DNA of 64,000 bases from Chryseobacterium gleum (GTDB taxonomy: Bacteria > Bacteroidota > Bacteroidia > Flavobacteriales_D > Crocinitomicaceae), in the NCBI GenBank assembly GCA_945897805.1, contig CAMDFX010000001.1, positions 1 through 64,000 on the forward strand, read 5' to 3'. The translations under genes and the position numbers were made by a program. Under the pieces are notes generated by a model. The model was not told the DNA's origin. It saw nothing but the letters and a program-made list of their open reading frames with translations, and did no database searches. Of the stretch, positions 17,903 to 28,357 are shown in pieces; the stretch's first letter is position 1, and each line of letters opens with the position of its first letter.

Positions 17903-19120
17903 TTAGTTTTCATGTCGGTTTTTATAAACCAAATATTTCACCGGTAAATAAGAAGCAAGAATTGAAAGAATTCCGACAAGTGATAAAACTAAAATTCCAT
18001 CGCTCCATGCCAGATTAATAGGAAAAGGTTCTCCACCTGAATTTGGCATTTCCAAAACGTGACCAAAAATTTGCAAAAAACAAACTCCATAGCCCAAAAG
18101 TAGTCCAATAGTAATGCCTTTGCCCGCAATTAAAATTCCCTCGTAAAAGAATATTTTAAAAATGAATTGCTCGTTGGCGCCAAAACTTTCCATCGTTTTA
18201 ATATTGTCCTTTTTCTCGATGTAAAGCATCGTCAACGAGGCAACGAGATTGAATGCGGCCATGATGAAAACAAAAATCAAAATACAAATCACAATGAATC
18301 TTTCGGATTTGCTGGTTTGATAAATCAATGCATTTTTCTCTAAATGTGTTTTGACAATGAAATTTTTTCCGATTTTTTGTTGGATTTGATATTTAACATC
18401 CTCCGCCTCCAAGCCATTTTTGATATTTACATAGAGCGCCGTAATATCTTTTTGATAATCTAAATTTGTTTTGGCTAGCTCGATTGGAACAATGAATGCT
18501 TCTTGGTTTACTTCACGATTAAAATTTACCCTTCCAGAGATTTTAATAATTTGATTGTTAAATGGATTGGTGAAATTTCCGATTTTTGCACTTCTCTTCG
18601 GGAAGTAAGCATCCACAGTTTCATAGCCAGTATTTTTTGGAATAAATCCATTCAATTTATCGAGTAAAGTTGCACCAATTAAGGCCATGGGTTTTCCATT
18701 TTCGTCTAAGGTAGGAAAACCATCTACCAGGTGATTTGGCATGTTGGTCATTTTTAAAAAAGCAGGTTCAATACCTATCATTCTGGCGTTGACCCACTTT
18801 TGCTCATGCTTCAAAACTACGATTTCTTCAATTGCTTTAGAGGTTAGAAAAACGCCTTCCATTTTTTGGATTGACTGAATATTTAAAGTTGATTCATCAA
18901 AAGTTTTTCCTTTGGTTGAGCGAATAGTTAAGTTGGTATCATATTCGCTGTAAAGCTGTTCAACCATTTGCTCAATGCCATTGAAAGCAGCAATTAGAAT
19001 CACGAGTGCAGCAGTTGTTATGGAAATTCCAACAACTGAAATGCGGGTAATTAAATGGATGACATTCTTCCTTTTTTTGGAAGAAAGATACTTTCTTGCT
19101 ATGTAAAAAGGAACGTTAAT
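17903..19120 (-). CDS. ABC transporter permease, LolC/E (FtsX) family; apparent ATT start at 19120
   Basis: Translation upstream of the tracked ORF (19003) continues in frame as NVPFYIARKYLSSKKRKNVIHLITRISVVGISITTAALVILIAAFNGIE, the family N-terminus. Confidence 0.85.
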   Translation of the reverse strand: MNVPFYIARKYLSSKKRKNVIHLITRISVVGISITTAALVILIAAFNGIEQMVEQLYSEYDTNLTIRSTKGKTFDESTLNIQSIQKMEGVFLTSKAIEEIVVLKHEQKWVNARMIGIEPAFLKMTNMPNHLVDGFPTLDENGKPMALIGATLLDKLNGFIPKNTGYETVDAYFPKRSAKIGNFTNPFNNQIIKISGRVNFNREVNQEAFIVPIELAKTNLDYQKDITALYVNIKNGLEAEDVKYQIQQKIGKNFIVKTHLEKNALIYQTSKSERFIVICILIFVFIMAAFNLVASLTMLYIEKKDNIKTMESFGANEQFIFKIFFYEGILIAGKGITIGLLLGYGVCFLQIFGHVLEMPNSGGEPFPINLAWSDGILVLSLVGILSILASYLPVKYLVYKNRHEN

Positions 19121-19139
19121 GAGCGGGAGTATTAGAAAA

Positions 19140-19478
19140 TTATTTTTTGGTCAATAGATTTTGAATTTCCATGGCATAATCTAGCGAATCATCAATTTTG
19201 AAAATCAATTCAGGAATTTTACGCATATTTTTTAATCTTCTACCAACTTCACCTCTAATTTTACTTGCGTTTTCTTGGATAGATTTTAAAACCTGTTCTT
19301 TTTCAGGACCTGCGAAAATAGACAAATAGATACGAGCCAAAGATAAATCAGGAGTGATGCGAACAACAGTTACACTTACCATTGCACCCAAGCAGATTTC
19401 ATGCATATTTCTTTGAAAAAACATGGCCAATTCTTCTTGAATTACACCTTCTATTTTATTTTGTCTGATTGATCCCAT
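19140..19478 (-). CDS. rbfA: 30S ribosome-binding factor A
   Basis: RQNKIEGVIQEELAMFFQ...VTPDLSLARIYLSIF-type pattern. Confidence 0.92.
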   Translation of the reverse strand: MGSIRQNKIEGVIQEELAMFFQRNMHEICLGAMVSVTVVRITPDLSLARIYLSIFAGPEKEQVLKSIQENASKIRGEVGRRLKNMRKIPELIFKIDDSLDYAMEIQNLLTKK

Positions 19479-19599
19479 GGTGCAAATTTACTAAAATTGA
19501 GGGAAATTCTTGTCAAATTTTTATTTGTAGCTGATTTTCAAATCCAGTTTTAAACGGAAATTTTCAAATACTAAGAATTAACTTAACTTTGTCCTTAAT

Positions 19600-21447
19600 A
19601 TGAAATCACTTTTAGAAATATATAGATTGACTTTTTCTTATAAGATGAAAGCAATCTTGGTCATCATTTTCAACCTGTTGTTCGTTATTTTCAACTTGAT
19701 TTCTTTGGTGCTTTTCATACCGTTTTTGCAATTGATTTTCGCCAAGGATGACATTTTGCATCCCGTAGAAATTACCGAGCCTATTTACAATGGAGGAATC
19801 ATCAATTTTTTTGAGTATTGTTCTGATTACTACCAGTATTTCATGAAATCGATGGTAGATGAAAGTCCAAGAAATGCACTTTTAATGGTTTGTATTTCAG
19901 TTCTTTGTGCTTTCTTTTTGAAAAATATGTTTAGGTATTTGGCCATTTATCATCAATCACATTTGCGGATGGCTGTTGTGAGAGATTTGCGGGATAAAAT
20001 GTTTGAAAAAGCAATGAATTTGCCTTTGGCTTTTTATTCTGAAGAGAAAAAAGGAGATTTAATGGCAAGAATGAATAGCGATGTAGGTGAAATTGAAATC
20101 GCAGTGGTCAGCATGCTTGAATTGTTGTTCAGAGAACCTTTTGCTGTTGTAATAAACTTGGTTGCGCTGCTCTATTGGAGTCCAAAGTTGACCATGATTT
20201 CATTTTTATTGCTTCCAATTTCTGCTTTTGTGATATCTAGAATTGGGAAAAGTTTGAAAAAAACCGCCAAGGAAGGTCAGGCTCAAATGGGAATTTTATT
20301 CTCTTCGATGGAAGAAAATCTGGGTGGAATTAGAATCATCAAAGCATTTAACGCTGTTCCTTATGTATTAGGTTCTTTTAAGTCCATAAACTTAAGGCAT
20401 CAACAGCTGATAACTAGGGCATTTAGAAAAAGAGATTTGTCGCCGCCATTGAATGAGTTTTTGGGTTCTGCGGTCATGCTTGGTATCGTTTTATTTGGTG
20501 GCTCCATGATTTTAGATGCCAAAAATTCATCAGGAATGACAGGTGAGAAGTTTATGGGATTTATTCTCGTATTTTCACAATTATTGAGACCAATTCAAGG
20601 AATTGCAACAAGTGTAGCCAATTTGAACAAAGCCAAAGCTTCTCAAGATAGAATCAATGAAATTTTGGATGCTGATGAGCACATTTATGAAACAGAAAAT
20701 CCGATCAAATTAGGAGAGTTAAAAAGAGGAATCACTTACCAAAACATTTCATTCAAATACCGTGAAACAATGGTTTTGAAAAACATCAATCTTTTCATTC
20801 CTGCGGGAAAGACAGTTGCTTTGGTAGGAGAGTCTGGCAGTGGAAAATCTACGATTGCAGATTTATTACCAAGATTTTACGATACTATAGAAGGTGAAAT
20901 TTTATTTGATGATACGCCAATTAAAAGTGCTTCGATTGTTGATTTGAGAGATCAAATTGGAATGGTTACACAAGAATCAATTTTATTCAATGATTCAGTT
21001 AGAAATAACATCGCTTTTGGTATGCCGCATGTTTCGGATCAAGACATTGAAAATGCAGCGAAAGTTGCGAATGCACATGAATTTATCGTGCGCTTAGATG
21101 AAGGATATAATACAAACATCGGAGAAAGAGGGAATAAACTTTCTGGAGGACAAAAGCAAAGAATTAGCATCGCAAGAGCTGTTTTGAAAAATTCCCCGTT
21201 GTTGATTTTAGATGAGGCAACTTCTGCCTTGGATACAGAATCTGAAAAATTGGTTCAAGATGCTTTGGAAAAATTGATGAAAGACAGAACTTCATTGGTT
21301 ATTGCGCATCGTTTGAGCACGATTAGAAATGCCGATATAATCGTTGTTTTGAACAAAGGCCAAATTGTAGAACAAGGTTCGCATGATGAACTCATTGCAA
21401 AAAAAGGAATGTATTTCAATCTTTGCGCGATGCAAGGCATGGAATAA
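19600..21447 (+). CDS. ABC transporter ATP-binding/permease (MsbA-like)
   Basis: Six-TM domain; Walker [42 protein letters not shown]. Confidence 0.95.
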   Translation: MKSLLEIYRLTFSYKMKAILVIIFNLLFVIFNLISLVLFIPFLQLIFAKDDILHPVEITEPIYNGGIINFFEYCSDYYQYFMKSMVDESPRNALLMVCISVLCAFFLKNMFRYLAIYHQSHLRMAVVRDLRDKMFEKAMNLPLAFYSEEKKGDLMARMNSDVGEIEIAVVSMLELLFREPFAVVINLVALLYWSPKLTMISFLLLPISAFVISRIGKSLKKTAKEGQAQMGILFSSMEENLGGIRIIKAFNAVPYVLGSFKSINLRHQQLITRAFRKRDLSPPLNEFLGSAVMLGIVLFGGSMILDAKNSSGMTGEKFMGFILVFSQLLRPIQGIATSVANLNKAKASQDRINEILDADEHIYETENPIKLGELKRGITYQNISFKYRETMVLKNINLFIPAGKTVALVGESGSGKSTIADLLPRFYDTIEGEILFDDTPIKSASIVDLRDQIGMVTQESILFNDSVRNNIAFGMPHVSDQDIENAAKVANAHEFIVRLDEGYNTNIGERGNKLSGGQKQRISIARAVLKNSPLLILDEATSALDTESEKLVQDALEKLMKDRTSLVIAHRLSTIRNADIIVVLNKGQIVEQGSHDELIAKKGMYFNLCAMQGME

Positions 21448-21579
21448 AATCTTATATTTTGTTAAATTACTGATAAAAAAAAGCCTCAGTTTCATTAAAA
21501 TCAGTAACTTGTACATTTTAATCATTGAACTTATTTTTTTAGCCGCAAATGCGCAACTAAAAAGTACTTTCAATCGTTA

Positions 21580-23985
21580 TTGTTATTGATGAAATTACTT
21601 ATTTCTTTGTCCTTTTTGTTTCCAACTTTGACTTTTAGTCAATTGGTCACCAATACGTCCCAAACTCCAAATGGTTTGGTGCAAAACGTATTGCTTGGAC
21701 CGGGAGTAACGGTTTCGAATATTAGTTATTCTGGTTCTCAGCAAGCAATTGGATATTTTAGTGCTGCCGGAACGAATTTAGAAATACCAGAAGGCATTGT
21801 CCTTACTACTGGAACGGTCTTAAATAATGGTGATGGACCGCATGGACCAAATAATTCTACCAATTCAGGATTAGATAATAATGCACCCGGGTATTTTCGA
21901 TTATCAAATCTTATCAGTCCAACGGCTACATATAATGCTGCAGTGTTGGAATTTGATTTTATACCTTATTCAGATACGGTCAGATTTAGCTATGTATTCG
22001 GATCTGAAGAGTACAGAGAATATGTTAATTCAACATTCAATGATGTTTTCGCTTTCTTTATTTCTGGTCCTGGAATTCCCGGAGGAATACAAAATATGGC
22101 GAGATTGCCAAACAATACGATTGTTGCCATAAATAATGTAAACGACGGTTCTGAATCAACAGGAACATACGTTGCCAATTGCGCGAATTGTGCCTATTAC
22201 AAGTACAACGGAACGGGTTCAAATGGCCCGTATAATAGCAGTAGTACCTACATTCAGTACGATGGTTTTACTAAACCATTAGAAGCGGTTGCTAAAGTTC
22301 AATGCGGACAAACCTATCATTTATCCATTGCTATTGCAGATGCTGGAGATGGAATTTTTGATTCTGGAATATTCTTGCAAGCAAATAGTTTGACTTCTAA
22401 AGTTCCTGTTTCTGTGGATTATACCATGTCTTATGATGCATTTAATGATCCAACAATGATGGCAGAAGGTTGCGTTTCAACCACTGTGACACTTACGCGA
22501 GGAACTAACAATCTGACTGTTCCGCTAACCATTCCAATTTCTGTCAGTGGAACGGCGACTGCTGGAGTTGATTATTCAACCATTCCAACTTCTGTTACTT
22601 TTCCTGCCGGTCAAACAACAGTTTCTTTTACTTTCAACGCTTTTGCTGATGGCGCAACTGAAGGAATTGAAACCGTTAATCTAGTTTTTGCAATTCCTGA
22701 TCCATGCGGAGGAAACGCAAGTCAAACTATAAATTTGAAAATCAATGACATTGCGCCAGTTCAAGTAACGGTTACAGCAGATGAAGTACTTTGTCCAGGA
22801 AGTCCCACGGAAGTAATTGCAATTGCTACAGGTGGAGTTGGACCTTATGTTTATTCGTGGAATACGGGTGAAACAACGAGTAGTATTTCTGTAAATCCCT
22901 CTAGTACACAAACATATACGGTTTCTGTGACAGACAATTGTTTGCTGCAAACAGCAATAGGATCAGGCACCGTAATTATTCCTGTTTATCAACCTTTGAC
23001 AGTCACTTCCTCTCCAGATATTACGGAAATTTGCCCATATCTACCAGCCACATTATCTGTTACAGCAAGCGGAGGAGCAGGATTTTATAGCTATCAATGG
23101 TCCGCAGGCGCAGAGAATTTAGACACGATTACAACCCAAGATGTTTTGCCATCAACTTCCACAATTTACAACGTTCTAGTAACTGATCAATGCGATAATA
23201 CAGTAACTGAACAGGTGATTTATACGATTACTAGTCCACCGTTGATTTTAACAATGTCGCCTGCGCAGTTAATTTGTCCTGGAGATTCAGCTTATGTTTC
23301 AGCAACTGCAATTGGAGGTTTTGGTCAATATTATTATAATTGGTTGATAAATGGCGCTACCACTGAAGGTATTTGGGTCAAACCTAGTGAAACAAGCTCT
23401 TATGTAGTTACAGTATCAGATGAATGTCAAACTTTTATAGTTGAAAGCACGGCAATAGTTGAAGTTGTCAAACCAAATGCTGATTTTGCAATTTCGAGCA
23501 ACACTTTGTTCGAAGGTTTACCAATTACCTTTCAGAATTTAACCACTGGAGGCGTAACTTATTTTTGGACTTTTGGTGATGGAAATAGTTCAACAATGGT
23601 GCATCCAAACAATACGTATCAAGTTCCAGGAACTTACACTGTAACCTTGATAGCAACCAATCAATTAGGCTGTAAAGATACTGTGAGCAAACCAATTGTC
23701 ATTTTGCCAGAGTATTATATCTATGTTCCCAACGCTTTTACACCTGATGAAAATCGTTCCAACAATTATTTTTCTGCGAGCACAGTAAATATTGCAAAAT
23801 TGAATGTTAATATTTTCAATCGTTGGGGTGAAATGATTTTTGAATCTGATGCATTGGATTTTGCATGGAATGGAACTTACAAAGGTTTCAAGGTGCAAGA
23901 TGGAATATTTGTATATAAAATTGAGTACATCACCACTGGTGGCATTGAGGAAACCATTGTGGGGCATGTTGCGCTAATTAAATAA
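21580..23985 (+). CDS. Choice-of-anchor L domain, Calx-beta/PKD-containing secreted protein with T9SS type B sorting domain
   Basis: FSYVFGSEEYREYVNSTFNDVFAFFISGPG; PKD FGDGNSSTMVHPNNTY; C-terminal VPNAFTPDENRSNNYF..VNIFNRWGEMIFES..WNGTYKG. Confidence 0.9.
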   Translation: MLLMKLLISLSFLFPTLTFSQLVTNTSQTPNGLVQNVLLGPGVTVSNISYSGSQQAIGYFSAAGTNLEIPEGIVLTTGTVLNNGDGPHGPNNSTNSGLDNNAPGYFRLSNLISPTATYNAAVLEFDFIPYSDTVRFSYVFGSEEYREYVNSTFNDVFAFFISGPGIPGGIQNMARLPNNTIVAINNVNDGSESTGTYVANCANCAYYKYNGTGSNGPYNSSSTYIQYDGFTKPLEAVAKVQCGQTYHLSIAIADAGDGIFDSGIFLQANSLTSKVPVSVDYTMSYDAFNDPTMMAEGCVSTTVTLTRGTNNLTVPLTIPISVSGTATAGVDYSTIPTSVTFPAGQTTVSFTFNAFADGATEGIETVNLVFAIPDPCGGNASQTINLKINDIAPVQVTVTADEVLCPGSPTEVIAIATGGVGPYVYSWNTGETTSSISVNPSSTQTYTVSVTDNCLLQTAIGSGTVIIPVYQPLTVTSSPDITEICPYLPATLSVTASGGAGFYSYQWSAGAENLDTITTQDVLPSTSTIYNVLVTDQCDNTVTEQVIYTITSPPLILTMSPAQLICPGDSAYVSATAIGGFGQYYYNWLINGATTEGIWVKPSETSSYVVTVSDECQTFIVESTAIVEVVKPNADFAISSNTLFEGLPITFQNLTTGGVTYFWTFGDGNSSTMVHPNNTYQVPGTYTVTLIATNQLGCKDTVSKPIVILPEYYIYVPNAFTPDENRSNNYFSASTVNIAKLNVNIFNRWGEMIFESDALDFAWNGTYKGFKVQDGIFVYKIEYITTGGIEETIVGHVALIK

Positions 23986-24066
23986 AAAGATTGAATCTTT
24001 TGTGCCTTTTAAATCGTAAGAATTCCGAAATTTGCACGCTTTCATTGGTAAAATAAAATCACAATT

Positions 24067-24651
24067 ATGTTTACAGGAATTATCGAACAACTCGGAGAAA
24101 TCCGACAAATCACAAAAGAAAAAGACAATATTCATTTTACATTGTTTTCACCATTTACCTCTGAGTTGAAAATTGATCAAAGTGTGGCGCACAATGGCAC
24201 TTGTCTGACAGTTGTTGCTATTCAAGGCGATTTATATACAGTTACAGCAATTCTGGAAACTTTGAACAAAACCAATTTAGGTTCTTGGAAAGTAGGAACG
24301 AAAGTAAATTTAGAAAGATGTCTGCAAATGAATGGTCGATTGGACGGGCATATTGTCCAAGGCCACGTCGATACAGTTGCTAAATGCATCGCTATTGAAG
24401 ATCAAAATGGAAGTTGGAAATTTACTTTTGAGTATTTGGCTGAACAAATTACAGTTGAAAAAGGTTCAATCACAATCAACGGTGTGAGTTTAACAGTGGT
24501 TGATTCAATGGCAAAATCTTTCTCAGTATGTATTATTCCATTCACCTATGAACACACGAATTTTCATCAATTGAAAGTGAATGATTTGGTAAATTTAGAA
24601 TTTGACATTATTGGAAAATATGTTGCAAAGCTGATGTTGCAAAACCAATAA
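24067..24651 (+). CDS. ribE: Riboflavin synthase alpha subunit
   Basis: MFTGIIEQLGEI; VNLERCLQMNGRLDGHIVQGHVD; SITINGVSLTV. Confidence 0.96.
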   Translation: MFTGIIEQLGEIRQITKEKDNIHFTLFSPFTSELKIDQSVAHNGTCLTVVAIQGDLYTVTAILETLNKTNLGSWKVGTKVNLERCLQMNGRLDGHIVQGHVDTVAKCIAIEDQNGSWKFTFEYLAEQITVEKGSITINGVSLTVVDSMAKSFSVCIIPFTYEHTNFHQLKVNDLVNLEFDIIGKYVAKLMLQNQ

Positions 24652-24653
24652 AA

Positions 24654-25475
24654 TTATCTTGGCATGTTGCATTTTCTGGGGCCACCGAGTCTAATACTGA
24701 ACATTGCACCGTAGAAAACATACCAATCTTTGGTGGTGGCATTTCCTCTTTTGCCATAAACTGAGTTATCCAAACTTCTATTCGAAAGTTCGGCAGAAAG
24801 AGGGCCATTGATAGCCGCTAAATCATCTGCGTTGACGTATCTATTGGCGTGAACATCGTCTAAATAGTCCGTGAAAGTTTTGCGAATACCATATTCTAAA
24901 CTTAAAGTTACTCTTCCACCAATTGAAAATTTACATCCAATACCCAAAGGAATAGTCAGTTGTGTTTTTTTGTAAGGAGCTTCAGAGGAAAGACCTGTTC
25001 CTTGGCCTTCAGTGCCTAAAGATTGCAAATCAATTTTGTCGCCATTCAAATCTGCGATGGGATTCATTTGGAAAACACCAATTTCAGTTAACAAATAAGC
25101 TGTTCCAAAATACTGAGAATTTCCAATTTGAAAAGGCAAATAGCTAAATTCAACCCCCGCTGCAAATTCATAAATCGTTGAAGAAAATGATAAGTTTCGA
25201 TTTACAATTACAGCATTTGATGCTTGATTGTCATTCGCTTCAACAGTACCAAAAAGGGCGTTTGCACGAAATGCCAAACGGGTATTAACATTGTATTTGT
25301 AGACCAATCCTAAAGATAAATTTGAATTTTTGAAGTGATTGTATTGATTCAAATCACCAATATAATAAGCGCCTCCGCCCATTAAACCAAATTCAGACTT
25401 AGATTTAAAGTTTTGCTTTTGTGCAACAACTTGCCAAACAGTGAAAAATGATAGAAGGAATAATTTAAATTTCAT
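24654..25475 (-). CDS. DUF6089-like outer-membrane protein
   Basis: Signal peptide; SEFGLMGGGAYYIGDLNQ; CKFSIGGRVTLSLEYGIRKTFTDYLDDV. Confidence 0.85.
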   Translation of the reverse strand: MKFKLFLLSFFTVWQVVAQKQNFKSKSEFGLMGGGAYYIGDLNQYNHFKNSNLSLGLVYKYNVNTRLAFRANALFGTVEANDNQASNAVIVNRNLSFSSTIYEFAAGVEFSYLPFQIGNSQYFGTAYLLTEIGVFQMNPIADLNGDKIDLQSLGTEGQGTGLSSEAPYKKTQLTIPLGIGCKFSIGGRVTLSLEYGIRKTFTDYLDDVHANRYVNADDLAAINGPLSAELSNRSLDNSVYGKRGNATTKDWYVFYGAMFSIRLGGPRKCNMPR

Positions 25476-25649
25476 ACTTTGTTGATTCCAAAAAAGAACG
25501 GAAAAATACGAAGAAAATTACAATTAATTCAAAAATTAAATTTGAAATGAGAAATTCAAATCAGTTTTTTTTGAAATTTTTTCGTGATTTGTATCAAATA
25601 TTGTTGCGGGTATTACGAAGAATTGAAAGGATAGGTTTTCTATTTCTGT

Positions 25650-26528
25650 TTAATTTCTTTTGTCAATTCCCCAAAGCATTTTATTTCTGATTGTGTCTAA
25701 GAAATTATTGTCCTCAAATTTCATAACATTGATCATGAATTCTGCTTTTTTGATAATTAATTCTGACCCTTGAGGAATATTCTTAGAATTGGAGTCTAAA
25801 CTGATGAGATATTTTCGCTCTCTACCTTCGATTTTCAGTTTGATAGGCATGTGATCGGGCACCACAACTGGGCGCACATTCAAATTGTGTGGCGCAATAG
25901 GCGTTAGAATATGTACTTGACAACCTGGAGTAATAATCGGACCTCCACAACTTAAGCTGTATGCTGTCGAACCTGTTGGTGTTGAAACAATTAGTCCGTC
26001 AGCCCAATAAGAATTTAAATAATTTCCATCCAAAGTAGCATGCACAGTAATCATGGAAGCTGTATCTTTTTTGTGCAGCGTCACTTCATTAAGTGCTATG
26101 TTATCATCACCAAAAAGGTTGTCTTCAGTTTCCACTCGTAGAAGTGATCTTTTTTGAAAAACGTATTTTTTTTGGTCAATCAGTTCAATTGTTGAATAAA
26201 TTTGATCCCGACTGATGTTGGCCAAAAACCCCAATCTTCCAGTATTTATTCCCAAAATAGGAACGCCAGAATCACGGATATAACTTACTGTTTTAATGAA
26301 AGTTCCATCTCCACCAATACTGAAAGCGAAGTCAATTCCCTTTTTAAAATCTTTGTAAGTAGAAAATGTGTCGCAATTGGAGCCAATGGTAGATTTTTTT
26401 TCTAATTCTCTTTTTAATTCTTTTTCGAGAATTGCATTCCAACCGAAATCTTGGATGATTTTCAGTAAATTTTCGTAGTCAGCAACGTCTTGTTTACCAA
26501 CTTTCCTTCCGTAAATTGCAACATTCAT
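25650..26528 (-). CDS. nadK: NAD kinase
   Basis: FSIGGDGTFIKTV; GINTGRLGFLA; ADGLIVSTPTGSTAYSLSCGGPI. Confidence 0.96.
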   Translation of the reverse strand: MNVAIYGRKVGKQDVADYENLLKIIQDFGWNAILEKELKRELEKKSTIGSNCDTFSTYKDFKKGIDFAFSIGGDGTFIKTVSYIRDSGVPILGINTGRLGFLANISRDQIYSTIELIDQKKYVFQKRSLLRVETEDNLFGDDNIALNEVTLHKKDTASMITVHATLDGNYLNSYWADGLIVSTPTGSTAYSLSCGGPIITPGCQVHILTPIAPHNLNVRPVVVPDHMPIKLKIEGRERKYLISLDSNSKNIPQGSELIIKKAEFMINVMKFEDNNFLDTIRNKMLWGIDKRN

Positions 26529-26531
26529 AAA

Positions 26532-27194
26532 TTAGATATTCAAGAAATTAATTAATGAATCAAAGCGATTTTGTAAATCGTCGTCAAAGTTGCTTTTTTG
26601 ATAGGAAGCACTGATTACATAATCGTATCTTTCAAAAGTTCTTAAAATCCTATCTAGTTCTACTTGATTGATTTTTAAAGTAATATCAATTTTAGAAGAA
26701 TCTGGAGAAGACATGATGTATGAGCTTAGAATTTTGGCATTGTTGCTTTCAACAATTTGTGCAATTTGCGCCAAAGAATAATCATTTCGATTGACTTCCA
26801 GAACAATGATACCCCCACTTTCCTTGATACTTCCGGTGTTTGCAATCATTGTCACAAGTTGATGAATACTTGTGCATCCCAAATAGGATTCGTCTTCGTC
26901 AAGGATTGGAACAACAGAAATTTTTTGCTCAGCAACTTTAAATAAAACTTCATAAATATGTGAATTTCCCTTCACGTATGGTCTAGGGAGATGTTCAAAA
27001 AGTTTATCCAAGGTTTCTTCTAAATCCATTTTATCTAAAATGTCTGATTCAGAAATCAAGCCTACAAAATTTCCATTTTTTAAAACAGGAAGATGCGTTA
27101 CTTTGAATTCGTCCATCCATCGCAATGCAATTTCACCTGAATCTGTGTGCTTTAAAGGTGGAATTTCGTCCGTAATTAAATCTTTTGCTGTCAT
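26532..27194 (-). CDS. CBS domain-containing protein
   Basis: Two CBS motifs (THLPVLKNGNFVGLISESDIL; SVVPILDEDESYLGCTSI); next to nadK. Confidence 0.9.
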   Translation of the reverse strand: MTAKDLITDEIPPLKHTDSGEIALRWMDEFKVTHLPVLKNGNFVGLISESDILDKMDLEETLDKLFEHLPRPYVKGNSHIYEVLFKVAEQKISVVPILDEDESYLGCTSIHQLVTMIANTGSIKESGGIIVLEVNRNDYSLAQIAQIVESNNAKILSSYIMSSPDSSKIDITLKINQVELDRILRTFERYDYVISASYQKSNFDDDLQNRFDSLINFLNI

Positions 27195-27403
27195 CGTTGC
27201 GCCAAAGTACTAAAATAGTTGATATTTTTATAATTTCAGTTCAAAATTGTTTTTGATTTTTTTGATTTTCAGGCTGATTTATTTCAGACGGATTAGTCAA
27301 AAATCTTTGATTCTATGATGCTTTTCTTAGATCTTTATTGGTGATTCATTCCTTATATTTGTGGTTTAATTTCGATATTATTTTCGAGTATAAATCAAAG
27401 GCA

Positions 27404-28120
27404 ATGGAAACAAAATTAAGTGTCAATATCAATAAAATTGCAACAATTAGAAATGCGCGTGGTGGAAATACGCCCAATGTTGCTCAAGTAGCTATTGATT
27501 GTGAAAGATTTGGTGCTCATGGTATTACAATTCATCCCAGACCTGACGAAAGACATATTACAACCAAAGATGTTTATGATTTGCATCAAGTTGTGACAAC
27601 GGAATTGAATATTGAAGGTTATCCAGATCAACGATTTATGAATATGATTGCTCAATTGAAACCTGCTCAAGCTACTTTAGTTCCTGATCCGCCGCATGTT
27701 TTAACGTCAAATGCCGGCTGGAATACCAAAGAAAATTTAGAATGGTTGACTGAATTGATAGCTGAAATTAAATCTCATGGAGTAAGAACTTCCATTTTTG
27801 TCGACACTGATTTAACGAATATCGAATATGCAGCTAAAACGGGTGTTGATAGAATTGAATTGTACACTGGGCCTTACGCGGAAGAATTTGAGATGGCTCC
27901 AAAAAAAGCAATTGCTCCATATGTGAAAGCTGCAAATTTAGCCACAGAATTAGGCATGGAAGTCAATGCGGGCCACGATTTAAGTTTGGATAATCTGAAA
28001 TTTTTTAAAAGAAATATTCCACAACTGGCAGAAGTTTCTATTGGTCATGCTTTAGTTTCTGATACAATTTACTTTGGTTTAGAAAATACCATTCAACAAT
28101 ATTTATTTCAATTAAAATGA
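27404..28120 (+). CDS. pdxJ: Pyridoxine 5'-phosphate synthase
   Basis: [57 protein letters not shown]; start placed at internal ATG (track start 27338). Confidence 0.95.
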   Translation: METKLSVNINKIATIRNARGGNTPNVAQVAIDCERFGAHGITIHPRPDERHITTKDVYDLHQVVTTELNIEGYPDQRFMNMIAQLKPAQATLVPDPPHVLTSNAGWNTKENLEWLTELIAEIKSHGVRTSIFVDTDLTNIEYAAKTGVDRIELYTGPYAEEFEMAPKKAIAPYVKAANLATELGMEVNAGHDLSLDNLKFFKRNIPQLAEVSIGHALVSDTIYFGLENTIQQYLFQLK

Positions 28121-28305
28121 ATTTTCATTGAAATAAATACAAATGTTTAGGACTATTATTTTTTTAAATTAAGGCATAACGTAATTTTTTTGTAACTTAA
28201 GTTGCATAATGTCGAATTAAATTACACATTTACAATATTGTAACAATATTAAGTTGTTAAAACCACAATAAAATTAATTTACTACTGATGAGTTTTGTGG
28301 AATAG

Positions 28306-28335
28306 ATGCCCTAGGCTTACCTCTAGGGCATTTTT
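28306..28335 (+). terminator. Rho-independent terminator-like hairpin
   Basis: ATGCCCTAG-N8-CTAGGGCAT then TTTTG. Confidence 0.85.
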
Positions 28336-28357
28336 GTTTTCAATAAATTGGATTTTC

